Positions 49,575 to 58,247 of a stretch of DNA of 64,000 nucleotides are shown here, one piece after another. The position numbers and the translations under genes were made by a program. Every line of letters starts with the position of its first letter. The stretch's first letter is position 1. The DNA comes from Enhydrobacter aerosaccus (GTDB lineage Bacteria; Pseudomonadota; Alphaproteobacteria; Reyranellales; Reyranellaceae): NCBI GenBank assembly GCA_903832005.1, contig CAIKZO010000073.1:1-64000 (forward strand). The letters run 5' to 3'. Below the pieces are notes generated by a model that was given only the letters and a program-made list of their open reading frames with translations, was not told where the DNA came from and ran no database searches.

Positions 49575-50498
49575 ATGGCCAATGGGTCCTCCTGGCTGCA
49601 TCGCGCCGCCGACAGCGACATCTGGTGGAGCTTCAAGTCGTCCAGCCTGACGGTGGTCGCCGCCGTCGTGACGGTGCTGATCATCGGGATTGCTTTCCTG
49701 TCGCCGCTGCTGGCGCCGCACACGCCGTTCGATCCGGGGTCGCTCAGTCTGTCTGACGGTTTGAAGCCGCCAGCCTGGATGACCGACGGCGACTGGTCGT
49801 TCGTGCTGGGCACCGACGACCAGGGCCGCGACGTGCTCTCGTCGATCATGTACGGCACGCGCCTGTCGCTGGTCGTGGGCCTGGCGTCGGTGATCGTCTC
49901 CATGGCGATCGGCATCACGCTCGGTCTCGTCAGCGGCTACGTCGGCGGCACGACCGATGCCGTCATCATGCGCATCGCCGACGTGCAGCTCACCTTTCCG
50001 GCCATCCTCGTCGCGCTCCTGATCGACGGCGTCGTGCGTGGCCTGATCTCGGTGAAGCGGCACGACGAGATCGCGCTGTTCGTCATCATCGGCGCGATCG
50101 GCCTCAGCTTCTGGGTCCAGTACGCGCGCACGATCCGCGGCTCGGTCCTGGTCGAGAAGAACAAGGAATATGTCCAGGCGGCGCGGGTGATCGGCCTGTC
50201 GCCGACCCTGATCATGGTGCGGCACGTGCTGCCCAATGTGACGGGCCCGGTGCTGGTCATCGCCACCATAAACCTTGGCCTCGCGATCATCTCCGAGGCG
50301 ACGCTGTCCTTCTTGGGCGTTGGTCTGCCGTCGACCCAGCCCTCGCTCGGCACCTTGATCCGGCTCGGCAACGAGCTGCTGCAGTCGGGCGAATGGTGGA
50401 TCACGGTCTTCCCGGGCATCACGCTCGCGGCCCTCGTCCTGGCGGTGAACCTGCTCGGCGACTGGCTGCGCGACGCCCTCAATCCGAAGCTGCGCTGA
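49575..50498 (+). CDS. dppC: peptide ABC transporter permease (DppC-type)
   Basis: This 307-aa permease has an N-terminal OppC-type segment, then LAPHTPFDPG and the FVLGTDDQGRDVLSSIMYGT motif typical of the DppC/OppC group. The EAA loop is EYVQAARVIGLSPTLIMVRH. Helices follow to LLGDWLRDALNPKLR at the end. It starts 1 nt after dppB and pairs with it to form the channel. Confidence 0.95.
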   Translation: MANGSSWLHRAADSDIWWSFKSSSLTVVAAVVTVLIIGIAFLSPLLAPHTPFDPGSLSLSDGLKPPAWMTDGDWSFVLGTDDQGRDVLSSIMYGTRLSLVVGLASVIVSMAIGITLGLVSGYVGGTTDAVIMRIADVQLTFPAILVALLIDGVVRGLISVKRHDEIALFVIIGAIGLSFWVQYARTIRGSVLVEKNKEYVQAARVIGLSPTLIMVRHVLPNVTGPVLVIATINLGLAIISEATLSFLGVGLPSTQPSLGTLIRLGNELLQSGEWWITVFPGITLAALVLAVNLLGDWLRDALNPKLR

Positions 50499-51520
50499 TG
50501 GTCACGAACAACGCCCCTCTCCTGGAAGTGAAGAACCTGCGCGTCGAGTTTCCGACGCGGCGCGGCACCTTGCTGGCGGTCGACGACGTATCGTTCGACA
50601 TCGCGCCGGGCGAAGTGCTGGGCGTGGTGGGTGAGTCGGGCGCGGGCAAATCACTGACCGGCAACGCCATTATCGGGCTGCTCGAACCGCCCGGCCGCAT
50701 CGCCGGCGGCGAAGTGCGGCTCGAAGGCAAGCGTATCGACAATTTGCCGTACGAGGAGATGCGCAAGATCCGCGGCGCGCGCATCGGTGCGATCTTCCAG
50801 GACCCGCTCACCAGCCTCAATCCGCTCTATTCGGTGAGCCGCCAGCTGGTCGAGACCATCCAGACCCACATGCCGCTCTCGGCTTCGGCGGCGCGGGCGC
50901 GTGCGCTCGATCTGCTGAAGGAAGTCGGCATCCCGGGCGCCGAGCAGCGCATCGACCATTATCCGCACCAGTTCTCGGGTGGCATGCGCCAGCGGGTGGT
51001 GATTGCGCTGGCGCTCTGCGCCGGCCCGCGGCTGATCGTGGCCGATGAGCCCACCACCGCGCTGGACGTCTCGATCCAGGCCCAGATCATCGCGCTGCTG
51101 AAGAAGCTCTGCCGTGAGCACGGTACTTCCGTGATGCTGGTGACGCACGACATGGGCGTGATCGCCGAGACGGCCGATCGCGTGGCGGTGATGTATGCCG
51201 GCCGCATCGCCGAGATCGGCCCAGTGCGCGACGTGATCAAGAACGCCAAGCATCCCTATACCAAGGGCCTGATGGGCTCGATCCCGAGCCTCGGCCATCG
51301 CGCCGAGCGGTTAACCCAGATCGACGGCTCGATGCCGCGCCTCACCGAGATCCCCACAGGCTGTGCCTTCAATCCGCGCTGCACCGTGCGCGGCGAGCGT
51401 TGCCTAGTGGAGCGGCCGGAGCTGATGGCGGCGGACGCAAGCCGGGCCGCCTGCTGGCTGCACGATGCGGGCGGCGTGGGCACACCTGTGGCTCCCGTGC
51501 GGGAGATGGCCAATGCCTGA
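50498..51520 (+). CDS. dppD: peptide ABC transporter ATP-binding protein (DppD-type)
   Basis: This 340-aa ATPase has Walker A GESGAGKSLT near residue 48, signature FSGGMRQRVVIALAL and Walker B RLIVADEPTTALD. The C-terminal oligopeptide-transporter tail contains a Cys cluster (GCAFNPRC..C), which in this family can hold an iron-sulfur or metal site. The start overlaps the dppC stop by one base (TGATG). It drives the DppBC channel with DppF. Confidence 0.95.
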   Translation: MVTNNAPLLEVKNLRVEFPTRRGTLLAVDDVSFDIAPGEVLGVVGESGAGKSLTGNAIIGLLEPPGRIAGGEVRLEGKRIDNLPYEEMRKIRGARIGAIFQDPLTSLNPLYSVSRQLVETIQTHMPLSASAARARALDLLKEVGIPGAEQRIDHYPHQFSGGMRQRVVIALALCAGPRLIVADEPTTALDVSIQAQIIALLKKLCREHGTSVMLVTHDMGVIAETADRVAVMYAGRIAEIGPVRDVIKNAKHPYTKGLMGSIPSLGHRAERLTQIDGSMPRLTEIPTGCAFNPRCTVRGERCLVERPELMAADASRAACWLHDAGGVGTPVAPVREMANA

Positions 51521-52544
51521 CGGCAATTACGTCCGCATCGAAGGGCTGAAGCGCTATTTCGACGTTTCGGCGCCCTGGCTGGTGCGCAAGCTCGAGGGAA
51601 AGCCGCGCCAGATCGTACAGGCGGTCGACGGCATCGACATCCAGATCGCCAAGGGCGAGACCTTCTCGCTGGTGGGCGAATCGGGCTGCGGCAAGTCGAC
51701 TGTCGCGCGCCTTGTGGTTGGCCTCTATCCGCCGACGGCGGGCAAGATCGTGTTCGACGGCAACGACATGTCCGAGCGGCGCGGGCAGGGTGCGCACTCG
51801 ACCCTGCGCCGGCGGCTGCAGATGATCTTCCAGGACCCGTTTGCCAGCCTCAATCCGCGCTGGCGCGTGTTCGACATCATCGCCGAGCCGATCCGTGCCT
51901 TCGGTCTATCCAAGGACAAGGCCGACCTCGAGAAGCAGGTCGGCGACCTGTTGCGCCAGGTCCGTCTCACGCCAGCCGACGGCCGCAAGTTCCCGCACGA
52001 GTTCTCGGGCGGGCAGCGCCAGCGCATCTCGATCGCCCGCGCGCTCGCCAGCCAGCCGGAGTTCCTGATCTGCGACGAGCCGACGTCGGCACTCGACGTC
52101 TCCGTGCAGGCCCAGATCCTGAACCTGATGATGGACCTGCAGCGGCGGCTGAAGCTCACCTACCTGTTCATCAGCCACAATCTCGCGGTCGTCTATCACA
52201 TCTCCACGCGTGTCGGCGTGATGTACCTCGGCCGGCTGGTCGAGGAGGCGCCGACCGACACGCTCTTCAAGCGCCCGAAGCATCCCTATACGCGGATGCT
52301 GCTCGACACGATCCCCGACCTCGACATGACCGGCCGCCAGCGCGCCCCGGTCGCGGGCGAGGTGCCGAGCCCGCTCAATCCGCCGTCGGGCTGTACCTTC
52401 CATCCGCGTTGCCCGTTCGCGAACGAACGCTGCAAGGCCGAGCGGCCCAAGGCGCTGCCGATCGAGGGCGGCACGGTCGCGTGCCATGGCATCGAAGAAA
52501 ATCGCATTCCGATCGAGGACCGAAGCTATACCGCGCGCGGGTGA
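51513..52544 (+). CDS. dppF: peptide ABC transporter ATP-binding protein (DppF-type)
   Basis: This 343-aa ATPase has Walker A GESGCGKSTVAR near residue 55, signature FSGGQRQRISIARAL and Walker B EFLICDEPTSALD. The C-terminal tail has GCTFHPRCPFANERC. The ATG at 51513 overlaps the end of dppD by 8 nt. It completes the BCDF set. Confidence 0.95.
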   Translation: MPDGNYVRIEGLKRYFDVSAPWLVRKLEGKPRQIVQAVDGIDIQIAKGETFSLVGESGCGKSTVARLVVGLYPPTAGKIVFDGNDMSERRGQGAHSTLRRRLQMIFQDPFASLNPRWRVFDIIAEPIRAFGLSKDKADLEKQVGDLLRQVRLTPADGRKFPHEFSGGQRQRISIARALASQPEFLICDEPTSALDVSVQAQILNLMMDLQRRLKLTYLFISHNLAVVYHISTRVGVMYLGRLVEEAPTDTLFKRPKHPYTRMLLDTIPDLDMTGRQRAPVAGEVPSPLNPPSGCTFHPRCPFANERCKAERPKALPIEGGTVACHGIEENRIPIEDRSYTARG

Positions 52545-52595
52545 TGCAGATACCCGTGTAGGTCGTGGTGTGCATTGCTGCAGACCTGACTTCCC

Positions 52596-52623
52596 TTGAC
52601 CCCTCGCGCCGCTGCCGTACGAT
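52596..52623 (+). promoter_or_regulatory. candidate sigma-70 promoter of the M20 amidohydrolase gene
   Basis: TTGACC (52596-52601) and TACGAT (52618-52623) are spaced by 16 bp. They lie 36 nt before the start codon at 52659, in the only intergenic gap of this operon larger than 100 bp. A GGAGAG ribosome site follows. Confidence 0.45.
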
Positions 52624-52658
52624 CCAGCGCTTAAATTTTATGCGATTGGAGAGTCCCT

Positions 52659-53852
52659 ATGCCGGTCATTAACCGCATCGCGTCGTTTCACCGGGACATG
52701 ACGGCATGGCGCCACGACATTCACAGCCATCCGGAGACGGCTTTCGAGGAAGTGCGGACGGCCGACGTCGTCGCGGCAAAGCTCGAGTCCTTCGGCCTCG
52801 AAGTCCATCGAGGCATGGCCAAGACCGGCGTGATCGGCGTCCTGCGGGCCGGCACCTCCAACCGGGCAATCGGCCTGCGTGCCGACATGGATGCACTGGA
52901 TGTGCACGAGACGAACAGCTTCGATCACAAGTCGACGATCCCCGGCAAGATGCACGCCTGCGGTCATGACGGCCATACCGTGATGCTGCTGGGTGCGGCC
53001 AAGTACCTGGCCGAGACCAAGAATTTCGACGGCACCGTCTATTTCATCTTCCAGCCCGCCGAGGAGAACGAGGGCGGCGGCCGCGTGATGGTGGAAGAGG
53101 GGCTGTTCGACAAGTTCCCGGTCGAGGGCGTCTACGGCATGCACAACATCCCGGGCATTCCGGTCGGCAAGTTTGCCGTGCGTCCGGGCCCGATGATGGC
53201 GGCGTACGACATCTTCGAGGTGGTGCTGAAGGGCGTCGGCGGCCATGGCGCGATGCCGCATCACACGATCGATCCGGTCGTGGTGGGCGCCCATATCGTG
53301 ACGGCGCTGCAGTCGATCGTGGCCCGCAACGTCGATCCGATGGACACCGCCGTCGTCTCGACGACGCAGATCCATGCCGGCGACGCCTGGAACGTGATCC
53401 CGCAGGAGTGCGTCCTGCGCGGCACCGTCCGCACCTTCAAGAAGCCGGTGCAGGACATGATCGAGAAGAACATCGAGAAGATCTCGCGCAACGTCGCGGC
53501 AGGCTTCGGCGCCGAGGTCGTGAAGTGGCGCTACGAGCGGCGCTATCCGGCGACCGTGAACAGCGTGCAGGAGACCGAGTTCGCGGCCCATGCCGCCTCC
53601 GCGCTGGTCGGCCTCGAGAACGTCAATCGCAACCCGACGCCCGCCATGGGCAGCGAGGATTTCGCCTGGATGCTGCTGAAGCGGCCGGGCTGTTACATCT
53701 GGATCGGCAACGGCGACGGCGAAGGCTCGTGCATGGTCCATAACCCGGGCTACGACTTCAACGACGACATCCTGCCGATCGGCGCTTCCTACTGGGCGAC
53801 CCTGGTCGAGCAGCAGCTCGGCCGCGAGGCCCTGTCCCAAGCCGCGGAGTAG
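52659..53852 (+). CDS. M20 family amidohydrolase (hippurate/N-acyl amino acid hydrolase type)
   Basis: This 397-aa dimetal hydrolase shows the amidohydrolase-subgroup motifs: HSHPETAFEE, the metal ligands in GKMHACGHDGHTVMLLG, the catalytic Glu in PAEENEGGG and the late AMGSEDFAW. It resembles hippurate or IAA-amino acid hydrolases that release an amino acid from an N-acyl conjugate. GGAGAG precedes the ATG at 52659. It follows the Dpp-type transporter and would cleave what is imported, although it may have its own promoter. Confidence 0.95.
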   Translation: MPVINRIASFHRDMTAWRHDIHSHPETAFEEVRTADVVAAKLESFGLEVHRGMAKTGVIGVLRAGTSNRAIGLRADMDALDVHETNSFDHKSTIPGKMHACGHDGHTVMLLGAAKYLAETKNFDGTVYFIFQPAEENEGGGRVMVEEGLFDKFPVEGVYGMHNIPGIPVGKFAVRPGPMMAAYDIFEVVLKGVGGHGAMPHHTIDPVVVGAHIVTALQSIVARNVDPMDTAVVSTTQIHAGDAWNVIPQECVLRGTVRTFKKPVQDMIEKNIEKISRNVAAGFGAEVVKWRYERRYPATVNSVQETEFAAHAASALVGLENVNRNPTPAMGSEDFAWMLLKRPGCYIWIGNGDGEGSCMVHNPGYDFNDDILPIGASYWATLVEQQLGREALSQAAE

Positions 53853-53880
53853 GGCGGACAGCCAGTCGGCGGAATTTTCG

Positions 53881-54765
53881 GTGTCTCATCCGGCGCATCC
53901 TTACGCCAATCAGCGGATCGGTCTTGCGACCATCCATGCCAAGGAACAGGCGATCGCGCCGCCGTTCCGGCGGCTGCTGGGCGCCAACGTCCTGGTGGCG
54001 CCCGAGGTCGACACGGATGTCCTCGGCACTTTCTCGGGCGAGATCCAGCGCACCGATGAGCTGACCCACACCGCCGTCCTCAAGGCGGAGATGGCCTTCA
54101 CGACGATGGACGTCGATTGCGCCATCGCCAGTGAAGGAAGCTACGGGCCGATCGACAAGGTGCCGCTCAACGCCGGCGGCGTCGAGATCATGGCCTTTGT
54201 CGACCGCAAGCGCGGCGTCAGCGTCGTCGAGACGATGCTCACGCATCGCACCAACTGGCGCATGTGGCGCTTCAGGCCGGGCGATCCATTGGTGCCGGTC
54301 GCGGCCAAGGCGCTGGGCTTTCCCACCTACGGCGTGTTCGTGATGACGAACTCGGACTTCAGCCGGCCGGTGAAGGGGCTCGAGACGATCGAGCAGATCG
54401 TGGCCGCCGTCGACCGCGAGGCGAAGCGCTCGGCCGACGGGCTGGCGCTGATGATTGCCGACATGCGCGCGCACCGGAATCCCACACGCATGAAGGTGTT
54501 GCGCGCGCTTGGCTGGAAGCTGGCCAAGCGGCTGGCGAACCTCTGCCCGAAATGCGGGACGCCGGGCTTCGGCCATATCGACTCCCGCCGCGGCCTGCCG
54601 TGCGGCGGCTGCGGCCAGCCCACGCACTACATCCATTTCGAGATCGACGGCTGCCGCGCCTGTGGCCACGCCGTCGCCCGTCCGCGCAAGGACGGACTCC
54701 AGACCGCGCCCAAGCTGGCCTGCCAGCCGTGTCGGCAGGGAGCGGCGGCCGCGGTTCATCGCTAG
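53881..54765 (+). CDS. DUF6671-like protein with C-terminal zinc-ribbon cluster
   Basis: This 294-aa protein looks like the DUF6671 group. The N-terminal two-thirds (about 1-200) has GLATIHAKEQAIAPPFRRLL and EIQRTDELTHTAVLKAEMA. The C-terminal end carries four CxxC-type pairs (LCPKCG, PCGGCG, CRACG, CQPC), most likely binding two zinc ions. The start is a GTG at 53881 with GGCGGA nearby. It converges on the M14 gene 11 nt away. The function is unknown; a role in nucleotide or small-molecule sensing is only guesswork. Confidence 0.7.
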   Translation: MSHPAHPYANQRIGLATIHAKEQAIAPPFRRLLGANVLVAPEVDTDVLGTFSGEIQRTDELTHTAVLKAEMAFTTMDVDCAIASEGSYGPIDKVPLNAGGVEIMAFVDRKRGVSVVETMLTHRTNWRMWRFRPGDPLVPVAAKALGFPTYGVFVMTNSDFSRPVKGLETIEQIVAAVDREAKRSADGLALMIADMRAHRNPTRMKVLRALGWKLAKRLANLCPKCGTPGFGHIDSRRGLPCGGCGQPTHYIHFEIDGCRACGHAVARPRKDGLQTAPKLACQPCRQGAAAAVHR

Positions 54766-54776
54766 CCGCCCTTGCG

Positions 54777-55808
54777 TTAGCCAGTCGTATCCGTCGCCAG
54801 GTGGAAGAGGCAGTCGCCGCGCTCGCAACGCGCGGGGACCCGTTTGCACAGCACCAGCCCGGCGCGTTTGAAGGTCAGCATCTCCGGTGTGCGCCACGGC
54901 GTATGGTGGAAGTGAATGCGCGCGGCCGGCTGGCCTTCCTTCACCTCTTCGCCGAGGTCGACCATGGGCTCGAATAGGCCGCCGTCGGAAGCGTAGACGT
55001 AGTAATCGTCGCCGCCGATCTCGGTGAGGCGCGTCGGCTGGGGCGCGGGAACCGCGCCCTGCAGCAGGCCGATGTGGGAGAGCACGCGGCGCATGCCGTC
55101 TTCCGCCACCTTGAGGGAAGCCGGTGTCACGAGGCCGCCGCCGCCCAGTTCGGTGCCCATCGAGATCACGCCCTGTCGGGCCGAGGCCGAGGTGAAGGTG
55201 CGACCGCCGCCCTGCGGGGCGGCCGCGAGGTAGCTTACCGGGGCGCCGAAGGCCTTCAGCATGCCGACGACCGTCTTCATGCGCTCCGGGTCGGCATGGC
55301 GCGGCGCCAGTGCGCTCGGGATATAGGTCAGCGAACTGCCGCCCGAATGGAAGTCGAAGCTGTAGTCGAAGCCGGGCAGCAGCACGTGCTCGATGAAATG
55401 GGCGATCTGCTCGGTGATCGTGCCCTCGGGATTGCCCGGGAAGGAGCGGTTGAGATTGCCATCGTCGATCGGCGAGGTGCGTTGGCCGGCCATCGCCGCG
55501 GGGAAGTTGGCCGACGGAAGGATCACCAGCCGGCCCTTGATGTCCTTGGGCTCGATCGCGCGGATCAGGTTGCCGAGGCCGATCTGGCCTTCCCACTCGT
55601 CGCCATGGTTGCCGGCCTGCATCAGGACGTTCGGCCCGTCACCGTTCTTGATCCGCACGATCGGGATCGGGATCCAGCCATAGGCCGAACGATGCACCGA
55701 ATGCGGCACGCGCACGAAGCCGGTGGCCTTGCCTTCGGCGGTGAGGTCGATGTCGGCCGCGAGGCGGCTCACCGCCGCGAAGTCGACCTTGTCCGTCGTG
55801 CTACTCAT
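54777..55808 (-). CDS. M14 AstE/AspA-type deacylase
   Basis: This 343-aa zinc carboxypeptidase-fold protein belongs to the succinylglutamate desuccinylase/aspartoacylase family. The zinc site is in GNHGDEWEGQ (His68, Glu71) with the third ligand in FDFHSGGSS near residue 160. A C-terminal beta-rich domain follows. It probably removes an acyl or amide group from an amino-acid derivative. The start at 55808 overlaps the creatininase stop by 4 nt (ATGA), so the two are coupled. Confidence 0.9.
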   Translation of the reverse strand: MSSTTDKVDFAAVSRLAADIDLTAEGKATGFVRVPHSVHRSAYGWIPIPIVRIKNGDGPNVLMQAGNHGDEWEGQIGLGNLIRAIEPKDIKGRLVILPSANFPAAMAGQRTSPIDDGNLNRSFPGNPEGTITEQIAHFIEHVLLPGFDYSFDFHSGGSSLTYIPSALAPRHADPERMKTVVGMLKAFGAPVSYLAAAPQGGGRTFTSASARQGVISMGTELGGGGLVTPASLKVAEDGMRRVLSHIGLLQGAVPAPQPTRLTEIGGDDYYVYASDGGLFEPMVDLGEEVKEGQPAARIHFHHTPWRTPEMLTFKRAGLVLCKRVPARCERGDCLFHLATDTTG

Positions 55809-56581
55809 ATCGGCTCGTTCCACAGGCGTTCGTTGCACAAGGCCTCGGCCACGTCGGCCGAGATCGCGGACAGCAGCTTCTCGCCCTTGGCGGCACTGGC
55901 GGTGCCCGCATCGCCGATCACGCCGATCGGCGAGCGGCTGGAGAGCTGGCGCCAGCGATAGACGCCCTCGTTGACGCCGGGGATCGCCGACAGGCCGGGG
56001 ATGTAGGGCCCGTGCATCTGCGACAGCTCCTCCGGGTTCACCAGTTCGGGCGCCATCGCCATGACCATCGAGGTCTCGGCCTCGCACGCATGCAACAGCG
56101 CCTTCTGCTTCTCGAGCAGGCTCGCGATCGACTTGGCCGCGATGTCCCAATAGGTCCCGGTGGCCAGCGGCAGTTTGTACTCGACCGTCAGCTCGCCGAT
56201 CATGTTCTGCAGCGCCGTGGTGTTTCCGCCGTGGCCGTTCAGCACGAAGATGCGCTTGAAGCCGTGGCGGATCGCCGAGGTGACGACGCATTTGATCACG
56301 GCATACATCGTGGCGTAGTCGAGCGTGATCGTGCCGGAGAGCGACATGTGATGCTCTGACATGCCGAAGGGGATGGTGGGGGCGACCACGACCGGCGTGG
56401 TCTTTTCCATGATCCGTGCCGCGCGATGCGACACTTCGTGGACGCAGCGCCAGTCGACCATGCTGGGCAAGTGCGGCCCATGCTGCTCGGTGGCGCCGAT
56501 CGGGATGATGACGACGGCATTGCGGGCGGCGAGCGCCTTGATCTCCGAGGCCTTCAGCCTCGACCAGTCGATTTCAGTCAT
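55805..56581 (-). CDS. creatininase family amidohydrolase
   Basis: This 258-aa enzyme of the creatininase/ArfB/mycofactocin-MftE fold has metal ligands IGATEQHGPHLP (Glu32, His34), Asp43, ILNGHGGNTTAL (His) and CEAETSMVMA (Glu). The family cleaves cyclic or linear amides such as creatinine, formamides and pyrroloquinoline precursors. It is flanked by two binding-protein genes upstream and the M14 enzyme downstream, all on one strand. An uptake-then-hydrolysis pathway for an amide is likely, and the substrate is open. Confidence 0.92.
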   Translation of the reverse strand: MTEIDWSRLKASEIKALAARNAVVIIPIGATEQHGPHLPSMVDWRCVHEVSHRAARIMEKTTPVVVAPTIPFGMSEHHMSLSGTITLDYATMYAVIKCVVTSAIRHGFKRIFVLNGHGGNTTALQNMIGELTVEYKLPLATGTYWDIAAKSIASLLEKQKALLHACEAETSMVMAMAPELVNPEELSQMHGPYIPGLSAIPGVNEGVYRWRQLSSRSPIGVIGDAGTASAAKGEKLLSAISADVAEALCNERLWNEPI

Positions 56582-56591
56582 TCGGGTTTTC

Positions 56592-57374
56592 CTAGAGCGA
56601 GGGCAGGGGCTGCAGATGCACGCCCAGCCACTTCTGGTGAAGCTTGTCGATCTCGCCGTTCATCATGTTGAAGAAGATGAATTCGTCGAGCCAGCGCACG
56701 AGATTGTGCTCGCCCATGCGCACCGCGATGTGGGCGGGGCTGCGCCGGATCGAGAACTTGACCTCGAATTCCTTGCCCGGATTGCGCTTCTTCAGGTCTG
56801 GAATCAGTAGCGAGTTGGTGGCGAACAGCTCCGTCTGGCCGGTGACGTAGGCCGTCGCCGCCGTGGCATCGTCTTCGGTGCGCATGATCTGGGCCTTGGG
56901 CGCCATGGTCGACAGGTCGATCTCCATCGTCGAGCCCTTGGTCGCCGACACCTTGTAGCTGCCCAGTTGCTCGGCGGAGGAAACGGGCAGTGCCTTGGGC
57001 CCGTAGACGGCCAGTTGGGTATCGGCGTAAGGCGAAGTGAACATGACCTGCCGGGCGCGCTCGGGCGTCATTCCCATCACCGCGATCACGATGTCGGCCT
57101 TGTTGGTGATCAGGAAGGGGATGCGGTTACCGGCTGTGATCTGCTGCAGTTCGAGCTTCACGCCCAGCGCCTTGGCGATCATGCCGGCCATATCCACGTC
57201 GAAGCCCTCGGGCTCGCGCTTCTCGTTCTGCGAGCCGAAGGGTGGGACGTCGAGCGGCACGGCGATGCGGACGACGCCCTTCTTCAGGATGTCCTCGAAG
57301 GCGTCGGCCTTTGCGGCGGCGCCGGTGAAGGTGGCGATCGAGAGGGCCAGCAGGCCCGCGAGGAGGCGTTTCAT
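56592..57374 (-). CDS. family 3 amino-acid-type solute-binding protein (tandem paralogue A)
   Basis: This 260-aa periplasmic protein has a Sec signal (MKRLLAGLLALSIATFTG) and a mature part starting ADAFEDILKKGVVRIAVPLD. Binding-protein motifs EGFDVDMAGMIAKALGVKLE and ITNKADIVIAVMGMTPERAR are present. It is very similar to the next gene over its whole length and ends LHQKWLGVHLQPLPSL. The start at 57374 is chosen for the signal peptide. It follows paralogue B by 11 nt and precedes the creatininase gene. No permease is adjacent on this side; the ABC set at 60880-62919 is the likely partner. Confidence 0.93.
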   Translation of the reverse strand: MKRLLAGLLALSIATFTGAAAKADAFEDILKKGVVRIAVPLDVPPFGSQNEKREPEGFDVDMAGMIAKALGVKLELQQITAGNRIPFLITNKADIVIAVMGMTPERARQVMFTSPYADTQLAVYGPKALPVSSAEQLGSYKVSATKGSTMEIDLSTMAPKAQIMRTEDDATAATAYVTGQTELFATNSLLIPDLKKRNPGKEFEVKFSIRRSPAHIAVRMGEHNLVRWLDEFIFFNMMNGEIDKLHQKWLGVHLQPLPSL

Positions 57375-57385
57375 GTTGCGCCCTC

Positions 57386-58168
57386 CTACAGCGACGGCAG
57401 TGGTTGCAGCTTCATGTTCAGCCACTTCTGGTGCAGCCGGTCGATCTCGCCGTTCATCATGTTGAAGAAGATGAATTCGTCGAGCCAGCGCACCAGATTG
57501 TGCTCGCCCATGCGCACGCCCATGTGGGCCGGGCTGCGGCGGATCGTGAACTTCAGCTCGAATTCCTTACCCGGGTTACGCTTGGCAAGATCCGGCGTGA
57601 CGAGATTGTTGGTGGCCAGCAGCTCAGCCTGGCCCGAGAGGTAGGCGGCGGCGGCCGTGGCATCGTCCTCCGTGCGCATGATCTGCGCCTTGGGGTTCAT
57701 GACCGACAGAGCGGTCTCCTGCGTCGTGCCCTTGGCGGCGGCGACCTTGTAGCTGCCCAGTTGGTCGGCGGAGGTGACAGCCAGCGCCTTGGGGCCGAAC
57801 ACGGCGAGCTGGCTGTCGGCATAGGGCGAGGTGAACATGATCTGCTTGGCGCGCTCGGGCGTCAGGCCCAACGCCGAGATCACGATATCGACCTTGTTGG
57901 TGATCAGGAACGGGATGCGGTTGGCGCCGGTGACCTGCTGCAGCTCGAGCTTCACGCCCAGCGCCTTGGCGACCATGCCGGCCAGTTCGACATCGAAGCC
58001 CTCGGCCTCGCGCTTCTCGTTCTGCGAGCCCATCGGCGGCACGTCGAGCGGCACGGCGATGCGTACCACGCCCTTCTTCAGGATATCTTCGAAGGCGTCG
58101 GCCTTCGCTCCAGCACCGGTGAAAGCAGCGATAGACAAGGCCAGCAGGCCCGCAAGAATGCGTTTCAT
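57386..58168 (-). CDS. family 3 amino-acid-type solute-binding protein (tandem paralogue B)
   Basis: This 260-aa binding protein is a tandem copy of 56592-57374, exactly the same length. It has the signal MKRILAGLLALSIAAFTGAG and the motifs EGFDVELAGMVAKALGVKLE and ITNKVDIVISALGLTPERAK, ending LHQKWLNMKLQPLPSL. The two differ mainly around the ligand-facing loops, which suggests related but distinct ligands. The start at 58168 gives a clean signal peptide, and the upstream extension is not protein-like. It is the first gene of the minus-strand operon and diverges from the TauD-type gene across 79 bp. Confidence 0.93.
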   Translation of the reverse strand: MKRILAGLLALSIAAFTGAGAKADAFEDILKKGVVRIAVPLDVPPMGSQNEKREAEGFDVELAGMVAKALGVKLELQQVTGANRIPFLITNKVDIVISALGLTPERAKQIMFTSPYADSQLAVFGPKALAVTSADQLGSYKVAAAKGTTQETALSVMNPKAQIMRTEDDATAAAAYLSGQAELLATNNLVTPDLAKRNPGKEFELKFTIRRSPAHMGVRMGEHNLVRWLDEFIFFNMMNGEIDRLHQKWLNMKLQPLPSL

Positions 58169-58247
58169 GGTTTCTCCCCCTATGATCCCCAACTTCGGCA
58201 TCGATCTTGAATGAGGCTCCGGTGGAGCGAAAGCCCGGAGAGTGCGT

